Shown: one piece after another, positions 19,130 through 26,757 of the stretch
How the letters are laid out: each line of letters starts with the position of its first letter
How positions within the stretch are numbered: position 1 is the stretch's first letter
Assembly (NCBI GenBank): GCA_030651765.1
Contig: JAUSBY010000012.1
Span: 187,501-251,500 of the forward strand
Direction of reading: 5' to 3'
DNA from: Coriobacteriia bacterium
GTDB taxonomy: Bacteria; Actinomycetota; Coriobacteriia; Anaerosomatales; Anaerosomataceae
DNA: 64,000 nucleotides
The notes under the pieces: generated by a model
What the model saw: the letters and a program-made list of their open reading frames with translations, nothing else
Databases searched by the model: none
What the model was told of the DNA's origin: nothing
Made by a program: the position numbers and the translations under genes

Positions 19130-20170
19130 TCACACGACCGGGACGGGCATGTCGAGCCCGGCGGTCTCGTCGTAGCCGAGCACGATGTTGGCGCACTGGA
19201 CGGCCTGACCGGCCGTGCCCTTGACCAGGTTGTCAATGGCACAGGTGACGACGAGCGTGCCTGACGGCTGATCGAGCGCCACGCCGATGTGTGCCCGGTT
19301 CGAGCCGCGCACATGCGCGGTGGCCGGCTGGATACCCGGCTCGCAGACCGTCACGAACGGCTCGGATGCGTACGCTTCGGTGTACGCGGCGTACGCCTCC
19401 TCGGGCAGGAGTCCGGGCTCCACCTCGAGATACACGGTGGACAGCAGGCCGCGGTCCAGCGGCGCGAGGTGCGGCGTGAACACGACCGATGGCGCCTGCA
19501 GGCCGAGGTCCGCGAGGCCCTGCGCGATCTCGGGAGTGTGCCGGTGCGAGCCGACCTTGTAAGCCGCAACCGACTCGGTAGCGTTCACGAAGTGGGTGAC
19601 GGGTCCCGGCGTGCGGCCCGCACCCGAGACACCGGAGATCGCGTCGACGATGACGCGGCCCGAGATGACGAAGTCCGCCCGAACCGCGGGCGCCGCAGCG
19701 AGCAGCGTGGCGGTCGGATAGCAGCCGGGGCATGCGACGAGCCGGGTGCCCGGCAGGGCGTCACGCCACAACTCCGGCAGACCGTAGACGGCCTCATCGA
19801 TGAGCCCGGGGGCTGTATGCGGCGTGGCGTACCATGCCGCGAACAACTCAGGGTCGCGCAGCCGGAAGTCCGCGGAGGCGTCGATCACCGTGAGCCCAGC
19901 GTCGAGCAGCGCGGGTGCCAGAGCCATCGCGGCCGTATGGGGCACGGCGAGGAACGCGACCTCGGTCCCCGAGGCCATGACCACGCCAATGTCGTGCGGC
20001 GAGTAGACAAGGTCGCACATCGCGAGCGCCGGGTAGAGCTCGCGCACCGGACGACCCTCATCCTGGCCCGACGTCACACACACGAGCTCGAAGGACGGGT
20101 GGCCAAGCAACAGCCGCGTAAGCTCGGCTCCCGCATAGCCCGCTGCGCCGACGACGGCGGCCCGTGTCAT
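19130..20170 (-). CDS. argC: N-acetyl-gamma-glutamyl-phosphate reductase
   Basis: A 346-residue NADPH-dependent reductase and the first gene of the arg operon. The Rossmann start is AAVVGAAGYAGAELTRLLL, the catalytic Cys is in VACPGCYPTATLL, and the substrate region has RTPGPVTHFVNATES. Length is as expected. ATG 20170 is chosen over an upstream in-frame start because GGGAGGG lies about 8 nt before it and the protein then starts at the nucleotide-binding fold. A consensus-like promoter and an AT-rich palindrome precede it. Confidence 0.96.
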   Translation of the reverse strand: MTRAAVVGAAGYAGAELTRLLLGHPSFELVCVTSGQDEGRPVRELYPALAMCDLVYSPHDIGVVMASGTEVAFLAVPHTAAMALAPALLDAGLTVIDASADFRLRDPELFAAWYATPHTAPGLIDEAVYGLPELWRDALPGTRLVACPGCYPTATLLAAAPAVRADFVISGRVIVDAISGVSGAGRTPGPVTHFVNATESVAAYKVGSHRHTPEIAQGLADLGLQAPSVVFTPHLAPLDRGLLSTVYLEVEPGLLPEEAYAAYTEAYASEPFVTVCEPGIQPATAHVRGSNRAHIGVALDQPSGTLVVTCAIDNLVKGTAGQAVQCANIVLGYDETAGLDMPVPVV

Positions 20171-20203
20171 AGTGATGCCCTCCCGATGTCGATTGGAGAC
20201 GCG

Positions 20204-20232
20204 ACTATACACCGTGACCGTATCAGCGTCAA
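20204..20232 (-). promoter_or_regulatory. Sigma70-type promoter of the arg operon
   Basis: Reading the minus strand, TTGACG (20232-20227) is followed by exactly 17 bp and TATAGT (20209-20204). The elements are close to consensus and lie 34-62 bp before the argC start. This is the best-looking promoter in the left half of the window. Confidence 0.8.
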
Positions 20233-20237
20233 CTAAG

Positions 20238-20256
20238 TATTCAATATTGCAATATA
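20238..20256. promoter_or_regulatory. Putative ARG box (ArgR operator) upstream of argC
   Basis: An AT-rich island in GC-rich DNA contains a perfect 12-bp palindrome ATATTGCAATAT (20244-20255) inside the wider imperfect dyad TATTCAATATTGCAATATA. Its size, base composition and position 6 bp upstream of the argC -35 box resemble ARG boxes, and argR is in the operon. Binding itself is inferred. Confidence 0.6.
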
Positions 20257-20324
20257 GAACAGACCATATAGCCGCTGCAACATTTCAGCGACCACGCATG
20301 ATACGTAGTGCACGTCCCGCTGCC

Positions 20325-22766
20325 CTACGAGCGCACCTCCCCGTTCACTGCGCCGCATACCTTGCGGACGAGCTTCTCGTAGGCAGGCCGAACATCCTCA
20401 TCGGCGAGCGTGCGATCGGGCGCCCGGTACACGAGCGAGAACGCCAGGCTCTTCTTGCCCACCGGCAGGCGGCGCGCGTCGTCCGGCGCGCCCGGCACAT
20501 CGCGGTACACGTCGAACAGGCGCACCGACTCCAGGAGGCTGCCTCCCGCGCTTCTGAGCGCCGACGTGACGCGCTCGGCGGTGACCGCCTCATCGACCAC
20601 GAGAGCGATGTCGAGGGTGACCGCCGGGAACCGTGGGACGTCGCGGTAGAGGATCGATGCGCGGGCGGCAGCCTTGAGCAGCGCCGCGACCGAGATCTCG
20701 AACAGCACGACCGGTCCCGTGACCTCAAACGCGTCGAGCACGTCCGGGGCCGCTTCGCCGAGCCACCCGACGACATCACCCGCGACGATCACATCGGCGC
20801 TCCGGCCGGGCTGGAGCCACGCCCGCGCCGACTCGCGAACCTGCCAGCGGTCGGCGTGCAGGGACTCCATCACCGTTTCGAGCACGCCCTTGCCATCGAA
20901 GAAATCGAGCGTGCCGCCCGGGCTGTTCCATCCCGGACGTGACCACGATCCGGTGAGCGCACCGGCCAGCATGAGCCGCTCCTTGGGCTGCTTGCGACCC
21001 TGGGCTGTGAGGAATGCGGTCCCCATCTCGTAGAGGTGGACGTCGGGAACACCACGACGCTGGTTGTACGAGACCGCCCGCAGCAGGCTCGGCACGAGCG
21101 TCCACCGCATGACCGCCTGCTCCTCGGACATGGGGTTGATGAGCTCGACGAGCGTCTCATCGGAAGCCAGATCCCACGACAGGCGCGCGAGGTCCGCAGG
21201 GTCGCCGAAAGAGTAGCCGATGTGTTCGTCGAGACCGGCCGAGCGAAGTGTCGCGGCGATGCGCGCCCGCGTGCGCTGTGCGCTCGTGCGCCCGCCGATG
21301 CGCTCGCGCCCGCCGGGGCGAGTGGACGTGATGTTCTCCAGGCCGTGGAGACGCGCGACCTCCTCGACGAGGTCGATCTCGCGCTCGAGGTCCGGCCGGA
21401 AGCTCGGGACCGTCACACGGAGGGCATCGTCGGCCGCGACCACTCCCAGGCCGAGCGGTTCGAGCAGCGCCACGACATCGGCCGACGCAAGCGCGGTGCC
21501 GAGTATGGCGTTGACGCGGTCTGCGCGCAGTGTCAGTTCCGGCAGCGGCTTCTCGCCGGGATAGGCGTCCACGATACCGGGTGCCACCACACCGCCCGCC
21601 ACCTCGGCGATGAGCGCGGCTGCGCGGTCGGAGGCGCGGGCTGCCAGATCGGGGTCCACTCCCCGCTCGAAGCGCAGGGACGACTCGGAGATAAGGCCGA
21701 GCCGCCGACTCGTACGGCTGATCGAGCGCGGGTCGAAGCACGCGGCCTCGAGCAGGATGTCGGTGGTGCCCTCCGAGACCTCGGTAGACTCGCCGCCCAT
21801 GACGCCGGCGAGCGCCACGGGACCCGAGCTGTCACAGATGAGCAGCGTGTCGCCGGCAAGACCGCGATCCTGCCCGTCGAGCGTGCGGATCGTCTCGCCG
21901 GGAGCGGCGGGACGGACCGTGATCGTTGCCACACCGTCTGCCGAGCCGAGCTTGCCGAGGTCGAACGCGTGCAACGGCTGACCGAGTTCGTACATCACGT
22001 AGTTGGTGACGTCTACGACGTTGTTGACCGGGCGCGTACCGGCCGCGGTGATGCGCTCGACGAGCCAGTCGGGCGACGGGCCGATCTTCACGCCGCGAAT
22101 CACGCGCGCTGTGTAGCGGGGGCACAGTTCGGACTCCGCGATCGAGACCCGGACCGCGTCGGATGCCGGCTCGCCTGACTCGGACGGTGTGCCGGAGGGC
22201 GTCTCAAAGTCCGTGCCGATGACCGCCGCGACCTCACGAGCCACACCGAGCATCGAGAGACAGTCGGGCCGGTTGGGCGTGACCTCGAGCTCGAGAACGG
22301 AATCGGCCAGACCGGCGTACTCGGCGTACGGAGTGCCCACAGGCGCGGTGGACGGCAAAATGAGCAGACCGCTGGCGTCGCCACCCACGCCGAGCTCGGT
22401 CGGTGAACACATCATGCCCTGCGACTCGAGGCCGCGGAGCTTGGCGCGCTTGATGGTGAGACCGTTGGGGAGCGTCGCCCCCACGCATGCAACCGGCACG
22501 CGGTCGCCTGCCTCGAAGTTGGTGGCACCGCAGACGATCTTGAGCGGCTCGACCGCCCCGATGTCGACCGAGCAGTACGAGAGCTTGTCGGCGTCCGGGT
22601 GTTGTTCTTTGGTGAGCACGCGACCGATCACGACGCCCTCGAGTGTGGCGCCAAGCGAGTGGACCGCCTCGACCTTCGTGCCGGTCATGTCGAGACGGTC
22701 GCACAGGTCCTCGACCGGCAGCGCGACGTCAACGAGATCCTTCAACCACTTGAGCGATACACGCAT
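20325..22766 (-). CDS. pheT: Phenylalanyl-tRNA synthetase beta subunit
   Basis: An 813-residue beta chain of the alpha2-beta2 PheRS. The order is an N-terminal EMAP-type tRNA-binding domain (VVIGRVLTKEQHPDADKLS), the B3/B4 editing region, the B5 DNA-binding-like domain, a catalytic-like core, and a C-terminal anticodon-binding ferredoxin fold (FPAVTLDIALVVDE). Length is typical. ATG 22766 has GGAAGGA 7 nt upstream. It follows pheS after 27 nt and would be controlled by the T-box before pheS. Confidence 0.97.
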   Translation of the reverse strand: MRVSLKWLKDLVDVALPVEDLCDRLDMTGTKVEAVHSLGATLEGVVIGRVLTKEQHPDADKLSYCSVDIGAVEPLKIVCGATNFEAGDRVPVACVGATLPNGLTIKRAKLRGLESQGMMCSPTELGVGGDASGLLILPSTAPVGTPYAEYAGLADSVLELEVTPNRPDCLSMLGVAREVAAVIGTDFETPSGTPSESGEPASDAVRVSIAESELCPRYTARVIRGVKIGPSPDWLVERITAAGTRPVNNVVDVTNYVMYELGQPLHAFDLGKLGSADGVATITVRPAAPGETIRTLDGQDRGLAGDTLLICDSSGPVALAGVMGGESTEVSEGTTDILLEAACFDPRSISRTSRRLGLISESSLRFERGVDPDLAARASDRAAALIAEVAGGVVAPGIVDAYPGEKPLPELTLRADRVNAILGTALASADVVALLEPLGLGVVAADDALRVTVPSFRPDLEREIDLVEEVARLHGLENITSTRPGGRERIGGRTSAQRTRARIAATLRSAGLDEHIGYSFGDPADLARLSWDLASDETLVELINPMSEEQAVMRWTLVPSLLRAVSYNQRRGVPDVHLYEMGTAFLTAQGRKQPKERLMLAGALTGSWSRPGWNSPGGTLDFFDGKGVLETVMESLHADRWQVRESARAWLQPGRSADVIVAGDVVGWLGEAAPDVLDAFEVTGPVVLFEISVAALLKAAARASILYRDVPRFPAVTLDIALVVDEAVTAERVTSALRSAGGSLLESVRLFDVYRDVPGAPDDARRLPVGKKSLAFSLVYRAPDRTLADEDVRPAYEKLVRKVCGAVNGEVRS

Positions 22767-22793
22767 CGCGAGTCCTTCCTGGTCTGACGGCGT

Positions 22794-23855
22794 CTAGAAC
22801 TGGTGCATGAACCGGGTGTCTCCCTCGACGAACAAGCGCAGATCCGGCACCCCGTACTTGAGGCCGGCGATCCGCTCCGCGCCCATCCCGAAGGCGAACC
22901 CGGTGTAGCGCTCCGGGTCGATACCGACATGGCCGAAGACGTTGGGATCGACCATCCCGCAGCCGAGGATCTCGAGCCATCCCTCTCCACCGCACGAACG
23001 ACACCCTTCGCCGCCGCAGATGGCGCACGATACGTCCACCTCGGCCGAGGGCTCCGTGAACGGGAAGAAGTGCGGCCGCAGCCGCACGCGCCGCTTTGGA
23101 CCGAACATCTGGTGGACGAAGTGCTCGAGCGTCCCCTTGAGGTCGCCGAACGTGATGCCCTCGTCGACCACGAGCCCCTCGATCTGCGTGAACTGCGGCA
23201 GGTGGCTGGGGTCGGCCACATCGCGGCGATAGACCTTGCCCGGCGCGAGCACGTAGATGGGCGGCTTCTGCGACTCCATCACGTGCACCTGCACGGGACT
23301 CGTGTGCGTACGCAACAGCACGTCGCTCTCGCCCTCCACCACGGCACGATCGCCCGAAAGGTCGCGGACGTAGAACGTGTCTTGCAGCGCGCGCGCGGGG
23401 TGATCGGGCGGATGGTTGAGCGCGGTGAAGTTGTAGTAGTCGAGTTCGACCTCCGGGCCCTCGGCGATCTGATAGCCGAGTCCGGCAAAGATCTCCACGA
23501 TCTCGTCGACGATCTCGTGGAGCACGTGTTGCTTGCCGACCGGCCAACGGCGACCGGGAAGCGTCACGTCCACCGCCTCGGCTGCGATCCTGCTCTCGCG
23601 GGCGGCTCCGTGAAGCGCCGCCCTCTTGGCCTCGAGCGCGGACTCGAGTGCCGTCCGCACCTCGTTGGAGACCCGCCCGACCTCCGGGCGCTCCTCGCGC
23701 GACAGCGCGCCGAGCCCCCGCAGGATCGCGGTGAGCGAACCCTTCTTTCCGAGATATCCGACACGAGTGGTCTCGAGCGCTTCTGACGTGGCTGCGGACT
23801 CCACGGCCGCCAGTGCCTCGGTCTCGAGGGCGCGCAGGTCATCGATGATCGTCAT
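22794..23855 (-). CDS. pheS: Phenylalanyl-tRNA synthetase alpha subunit
   Basis: A 353-residue catalytic subunit of PheRS, charging tRNA-Phe. It has an N-terminal coiled-coil arm (residues about 1-85) and the class II core, with motif 2 region DTFYVRDLSG and motif 3 region FGMGAERIAGLKYG. A CAICGGEGCRSCGGEGW segment provides Cys residues typical of one PheS branch. ATG 23855 has a close GAGG. It is the first gene of pheST and is preceded by a 300-nt T-box leader. Confidence 0.97.
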   Translation of the reverse strand: MTIIDDLRALETEALAAVESAATSEALETTRVGYLGKKGSLTAILRGLGALSREERPEVGRVSNEVRTALESALEAKRAALHGAARESRIAAEAVDVTLPGRRWPVGKQHVLHEIVDEIVEIFAGLGYQIAEGPEVELDYYNFTALNHPPDHPARALQDTFYVRDLSGDRAVVEGESDVLLRTHTSPVQVHVMESQKPPIYVLAPGKVYRRDVADPSHLPQFTQIEGLVVDEGITFGDLKGTLEHFVHQMFGPKRRVRLRPHFFPFTEPSAEVDVSCAICGGEGCRSCGGEGWLEILGCGMVDPNVFGHVGIDPERYTGFAFGMGAERIAGLKYGVPDLRLFVEGDTRFMHQF

Positions 23856-23880
23856 GCCGCCTCACTTCCTGTCCTCACAT

Positions 23881-24190
23881 GAGAAAGGGAGCCGCTCCAT
23901 CCTTGCATATCACAAGGACGGGAACGGCTCCCGCGGTACCACCTTGTTTGGCCGAACCTCCGGCCCTCTCACTCCGCAGGCCATGCGACACGGCCGCGGA
24001 CCGGATCATCGATCCGGCTGCCCGGTAACGGGGGCTCCGGCTTCCCTACTGTGGCCGTATCGGCCGGTTCAGGTCGCGGCTGATGGAGTGAACCGTGACG
24101 CCACCGCCCGGGGTCATCTCAGTCTGGTGACCCCTCCCTGGCGAGCGGACGCTTCATGCGCCACGTCTCTCCGTCATCGCCTCGTCTGCG
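23881..24190 (-). promoter_or_regulatory. T-box leader controlling pheST
   Basis: On the minus strand the hallmark T-box sequence AAGGTGGTACCGCG lies at about 23945-23932, and an intrinsic terminator lies immediately after it. The terminator stem pairs GGGAGCCG (23932-23925) with CGGCTCCC (23894-23887) and ends in TTTCTC. Uncharged tRNA-Phe would bind the T-box bulge and favour the antiterminator. A candidate UUC specifier lies at 24092-24090 within the stem I region; that assignment is tentative. The leader fills the roughly 350-bp gap between pheS and the SipW gene. Confidence 0.9.
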
Positions 24191-24210
24191 ATTGAGACGA
24201 CAGTCTAGCA

Positions 24211-24606
24211 TCATGGTGCCAAGGCGACCAGACGACCCGCAAGCCGCCCGGTGGGTACGACCAGCACCACGGTGCCGACCACGGCTTCCGGATCGACCGG
24301 CTCGCAGTCGACCGATTCGTTGGCGTCTCCCCGTGTTCGGATCCTGCCGTCACGTAAGAGCGCCGCCACGCGGTGGACCACCACGCTGCCCTTGTGCTCG
24401 AAGACGGCAAGCTCACTCACACGCGGCATCGCACCGTACCTACGGTAGACGATCACGTCACCCGGATGGAGCGACGGCATCATGGACCCGCCCTCCACAT
24501 ACAGCACGCCGTGACACCACGCGCATGCCAGCATCACCAGCCCGAGCGTGAGCCCGAGCGTGCGACGCAGCCGCGCGTACGGCGCGTCAGTGGGCTTGCT
24601 CGACAT
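24211..24606 (-). CDS. Signal peptidase I, SipW/ER type
   Basis: A 131-residue S26 signal peptidase. One N-terminal membrane segment (LGLTLGLVMLACAWCHGVLY) precedes the catalytic Ser motif GGSMMPSLHPGDVIVYRR. The second catalytic region is VVVHRVAAL, with His where P-type enzymes have Lys, which marks the SipW/ER-like class. A GDANES segment near the C-terminus also fits. ATG 24606 lies inside the last 20 nt of the TasA-like gene, so the two are coupled. The likely substrate is that neighbour. The size is at the small end for the family, and a second membrane segment is possible near the C-terminus (VVGTVVLVVPTG). Confidence 0.85.
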   Translation of the reverse strand: MSSKPTDAPYARLRRTLGLTLGLVMLACAWCHGVLYVEGGSMMPSLHPGDVIVYRRYGAMPRVSELAVFEHKGSVVVHRVAALLRDGRIRTRGDANESVDCEPVDPEAVVGTVVLVVPTGRLAGRLVALAP

Positions 24607-25069
24607 CGACGTACAGGGACGCGCGGACGTAGTCGCCCTGGAGGTCGTTGCCTGCCTCGGCTGGCAACCCGATCGCGTAGGTGACCCGCACCGTCTGGCC
24701 CGGCGCCACCCGGATAGGCAGCGTCCGCATGGTCGCCAGCGGTCCGTCGTACACCTGTGTGCCGTCGCACGTGACACGACAGGCAAGGGCGTTCCAAAGG
24801 TCCGTATACCCGGCCTTCTTGGCGACGGTCGTGACCGCGTCGAACCCGAGAACGCCGGTGTTCTTCACGTCAACGGTCCGCGTGATGGTCTCACCGGGCG
24901 CAACGGGCCCCACGGTCAGCGCTGCCTCGGCAGGCTCAACGGTGAGCGCTACCGTCCCTGCGGTGATCACGTTGTCCTTGATCTCTGTCTGAGCAGTGAA
25001 GTACGCGCGTGCGCCTCCCGCCGACAGGACCGTGGCCACGAGCGCCATCGCAACAAGCAGTCGCTTCAT
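24587..25069 (-). CDS. TasA/camelysin-like secreted protein
   Basis: A 160-residue exported protein. A signal peptide (MKRLLVAMALVATVLSAGGA, then RAYFTAQ) precedes a beta-rich domain. The start of the mature region, ARAYFTAQTEIKDNVITAG, strongly resembles SipW-processed proteins of the TasA/camelysin family, in which an A/S-x-F-T/S segment is followed by N-x-I/F-x-A/T-G. TasA forms biofilm fibres and camelysin is a surface protease; which applies here is unknown. Two Cys (in ACRVTCDGT) could form a disulfide. ATG 25069 has a very strong GAGGAGGAG ribosome site. The gene overlaps the SipW-type peptidase gene by 20 nt. Confidence 0.75.
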   Translation of the reverse strand: MKRLLVAMALVATVLSAGGARAYFTAQTEIKDNVITAGTVALTVEPAEAALTVGPVAPGETITRTVDVKNTGVLGFDAVTTVAKKAGYTDLWNALACRVTCDGTQVYDGPLATMRTLPIRVAPGQTVRVTYAIGLPAEAGNDLQGDYVRASLYVDVEQAH

Positions 25070-25219
25070 GTCTCCTCCTCACATCGTGTGCCGCCGAGGG
25101 GAGACGGCGTTTCCGATCGATACCGCGGGCCCCCGCGACGGACATCATGACGGGTACGGCTTACCGGCACCGAAATGGGTTGTGGGCCGGGGCCTAATCA
25201 CACCGACGGCGCCCGGACG

Positions 25220-25252
25220 CGCGAAGACCCCGCACGTGGCGGGGTCTTCGCG
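25220..25252. terminator. Terminator downstream of rplT
   Basis: A perfect 14-bp stem (CGCGAAGACCCCGC with its complement) and a 5-nt loop form a hairpin 50 nt after the rplT stop. It would end the infC-rpmI-rplT transcript. No U tract follows. Confidence 0.75.
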
Positions 25253-25301
25253 GATACGTGTGTGAGCGCCGGGCGCTCGCTATCGACCGGATTCGGGAAC
25301 C

Positions 25302-25661
25302 TTAAGCGGCCTGGGCCTGCTTGGCGACCTCGGCCAGCTTCGCGAACGCCGCGGGGTCGTTGACTGCCATGTCCGCAAGGATCTTGCGGTCGACCACGAC
25401 ACCGGCCTTCTTGAGGCCGTTCATGAACACCGAGTACGACAGACCATGGAGGCGCGCCGCGGCGTTTATGCGGGTGATCCACAGGCGGCGGATCTCGCGC
25501 TTCTTGTTGCGGCGATCGCGGTACGCGTACTGCAGCGAGTGCTGCACCTGCTCCTTGGCACTCTTGTAGCGACGGCTACGGTCGCCATAGTACCCCTTCG
25601 CCTGCGCGAGAACGGTACGGCGCTTCTTCTTGGCGGTGACTGCACGCTTCACCCTGGGCAT
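25302..25661 (-). CDS. rplT: 50S ribosomal protein L20
   Basis: A 119-residue L20, which binds 23S rRNA early in assembly. Family landmarks are [34 protein letters not shown] and [18 protein letters not shown]. Last gene of infC-rpmI-rplT. In many bacteria L20 represses this operon by binding its leader, and the long leader here with an attenuator fits that scheme. Confidence 0.98.
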   Translation of the reverse strand: MPRVKRAVTAKKKRRTVLAQAKGYYGDRSRRYKSAKEQVQHSLQYAYRDRRNKKREIRRLWITRINAAARLHGLSYSVFMNGLKKAGVVVDRKILADMAVNDPAAFAKLAEVAKQAQAA

Positions 25662-25697
25662 CTTCGATCACTCCTTGGAGAACGGGCGAGCTTCGGT

Positions 25698-25895
25698 CTA
25701 GCCGATGCCCAGCTGCTTCTTTATGACCTTCACATCGGACTCGTGGACGAGCCCGTCCTGGCGGAATCCGCGCTTGCGCTTGGGGCTCTTCTTCTCGAGG
25801 ATGTGGCTCTTAAAGGCCTTCGCACGCTTGATCTTACCGGTGCCGGTGAGCTTGAACCGCTTCGCCGTACCTTTGTGTGTCTTCATCTTCGGCAT
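25698..25895 (-). CDS. rpmI: 50S ribosomal protein L35
   Basis: A 65-residue L35. The start [20 protein letters not shown] and the internal segment [20 protein letters not shown] are characteristic. It lies 11 nt after infC and 36 nt before rplT in the standard order. Confidence 0.98.
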   Translation of the reverse strand: MPKMKTHKGTAKRFKLTGTGKIKRAKAFKSHILEKKSPKRKRGFRQDGLVHESDVKVIKKQLGIG

Positions 25896-25906
25896 CGCGT
25901 CATCTC

Positions 25907-26497
<591 letters not shown>

Positions 26498-26542
26498 ACG
26501 CTTCACCTCCGTGAGATGGGGGCGCCCACCGCCCCGTAATCG

Positions 26543-26573
26543 AAAAACGCCCCGCGGCGCTGCCGTCGGGACG
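26543..26573 (-). terminator. Intrinsic attenuator in the infC leader
   Basis: On the minus strand CGTCCCG-A-CGGC pairs with GCCG-CGGGGCG across a 3-nt loop and is followed directly by five T residues. It lies in the roughly 217-nt leader between the infC promoter and the AUC start, so it is an attenuator rather than an end-of-gene terminator. L20-leader control is the likely model. Confidence 0.8.
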
Positions 26574-26720
26574 TCCAAGTACGAACCGGGCGTACTCGCA
26601 CGCCCGCTCGCTCTTCAGACCAGACAGCTGCACGTTCGTGCGCCGACAGGTGGGGACCAATCTCGACCCGTCCACCGGGAAGGGGTCCCGCTTCATGCAT
26701 ATGCGGTTGTAAGCTCCGCG

Positions 26721-26749
26721 ATTATAGCGAGCGCCGACCGGGGTGTCCA
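26721..26749 (-). promoter_or_regulatory. Sigma70-type promoter of infC-rpmI-rplT
   Basis: Minus strand: TGGACA (26749-26744), a 17-bp spacer, then a perfect TATAAT (26726-26721). It lies just after the stop of the histidine kinase gene and drives the leader containing the attenuator. Confidence 0.85.
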
Positions 26750-26757
26750 GCAGCGGT

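Noticed and set aside
25070-25219. Possible cyclic-di-GMP (GEMM) riboswitch before the TasA-like gene
   Set aside because: Some GC-rich repeats look structured, but the invariant GEMM core sequences are not present.
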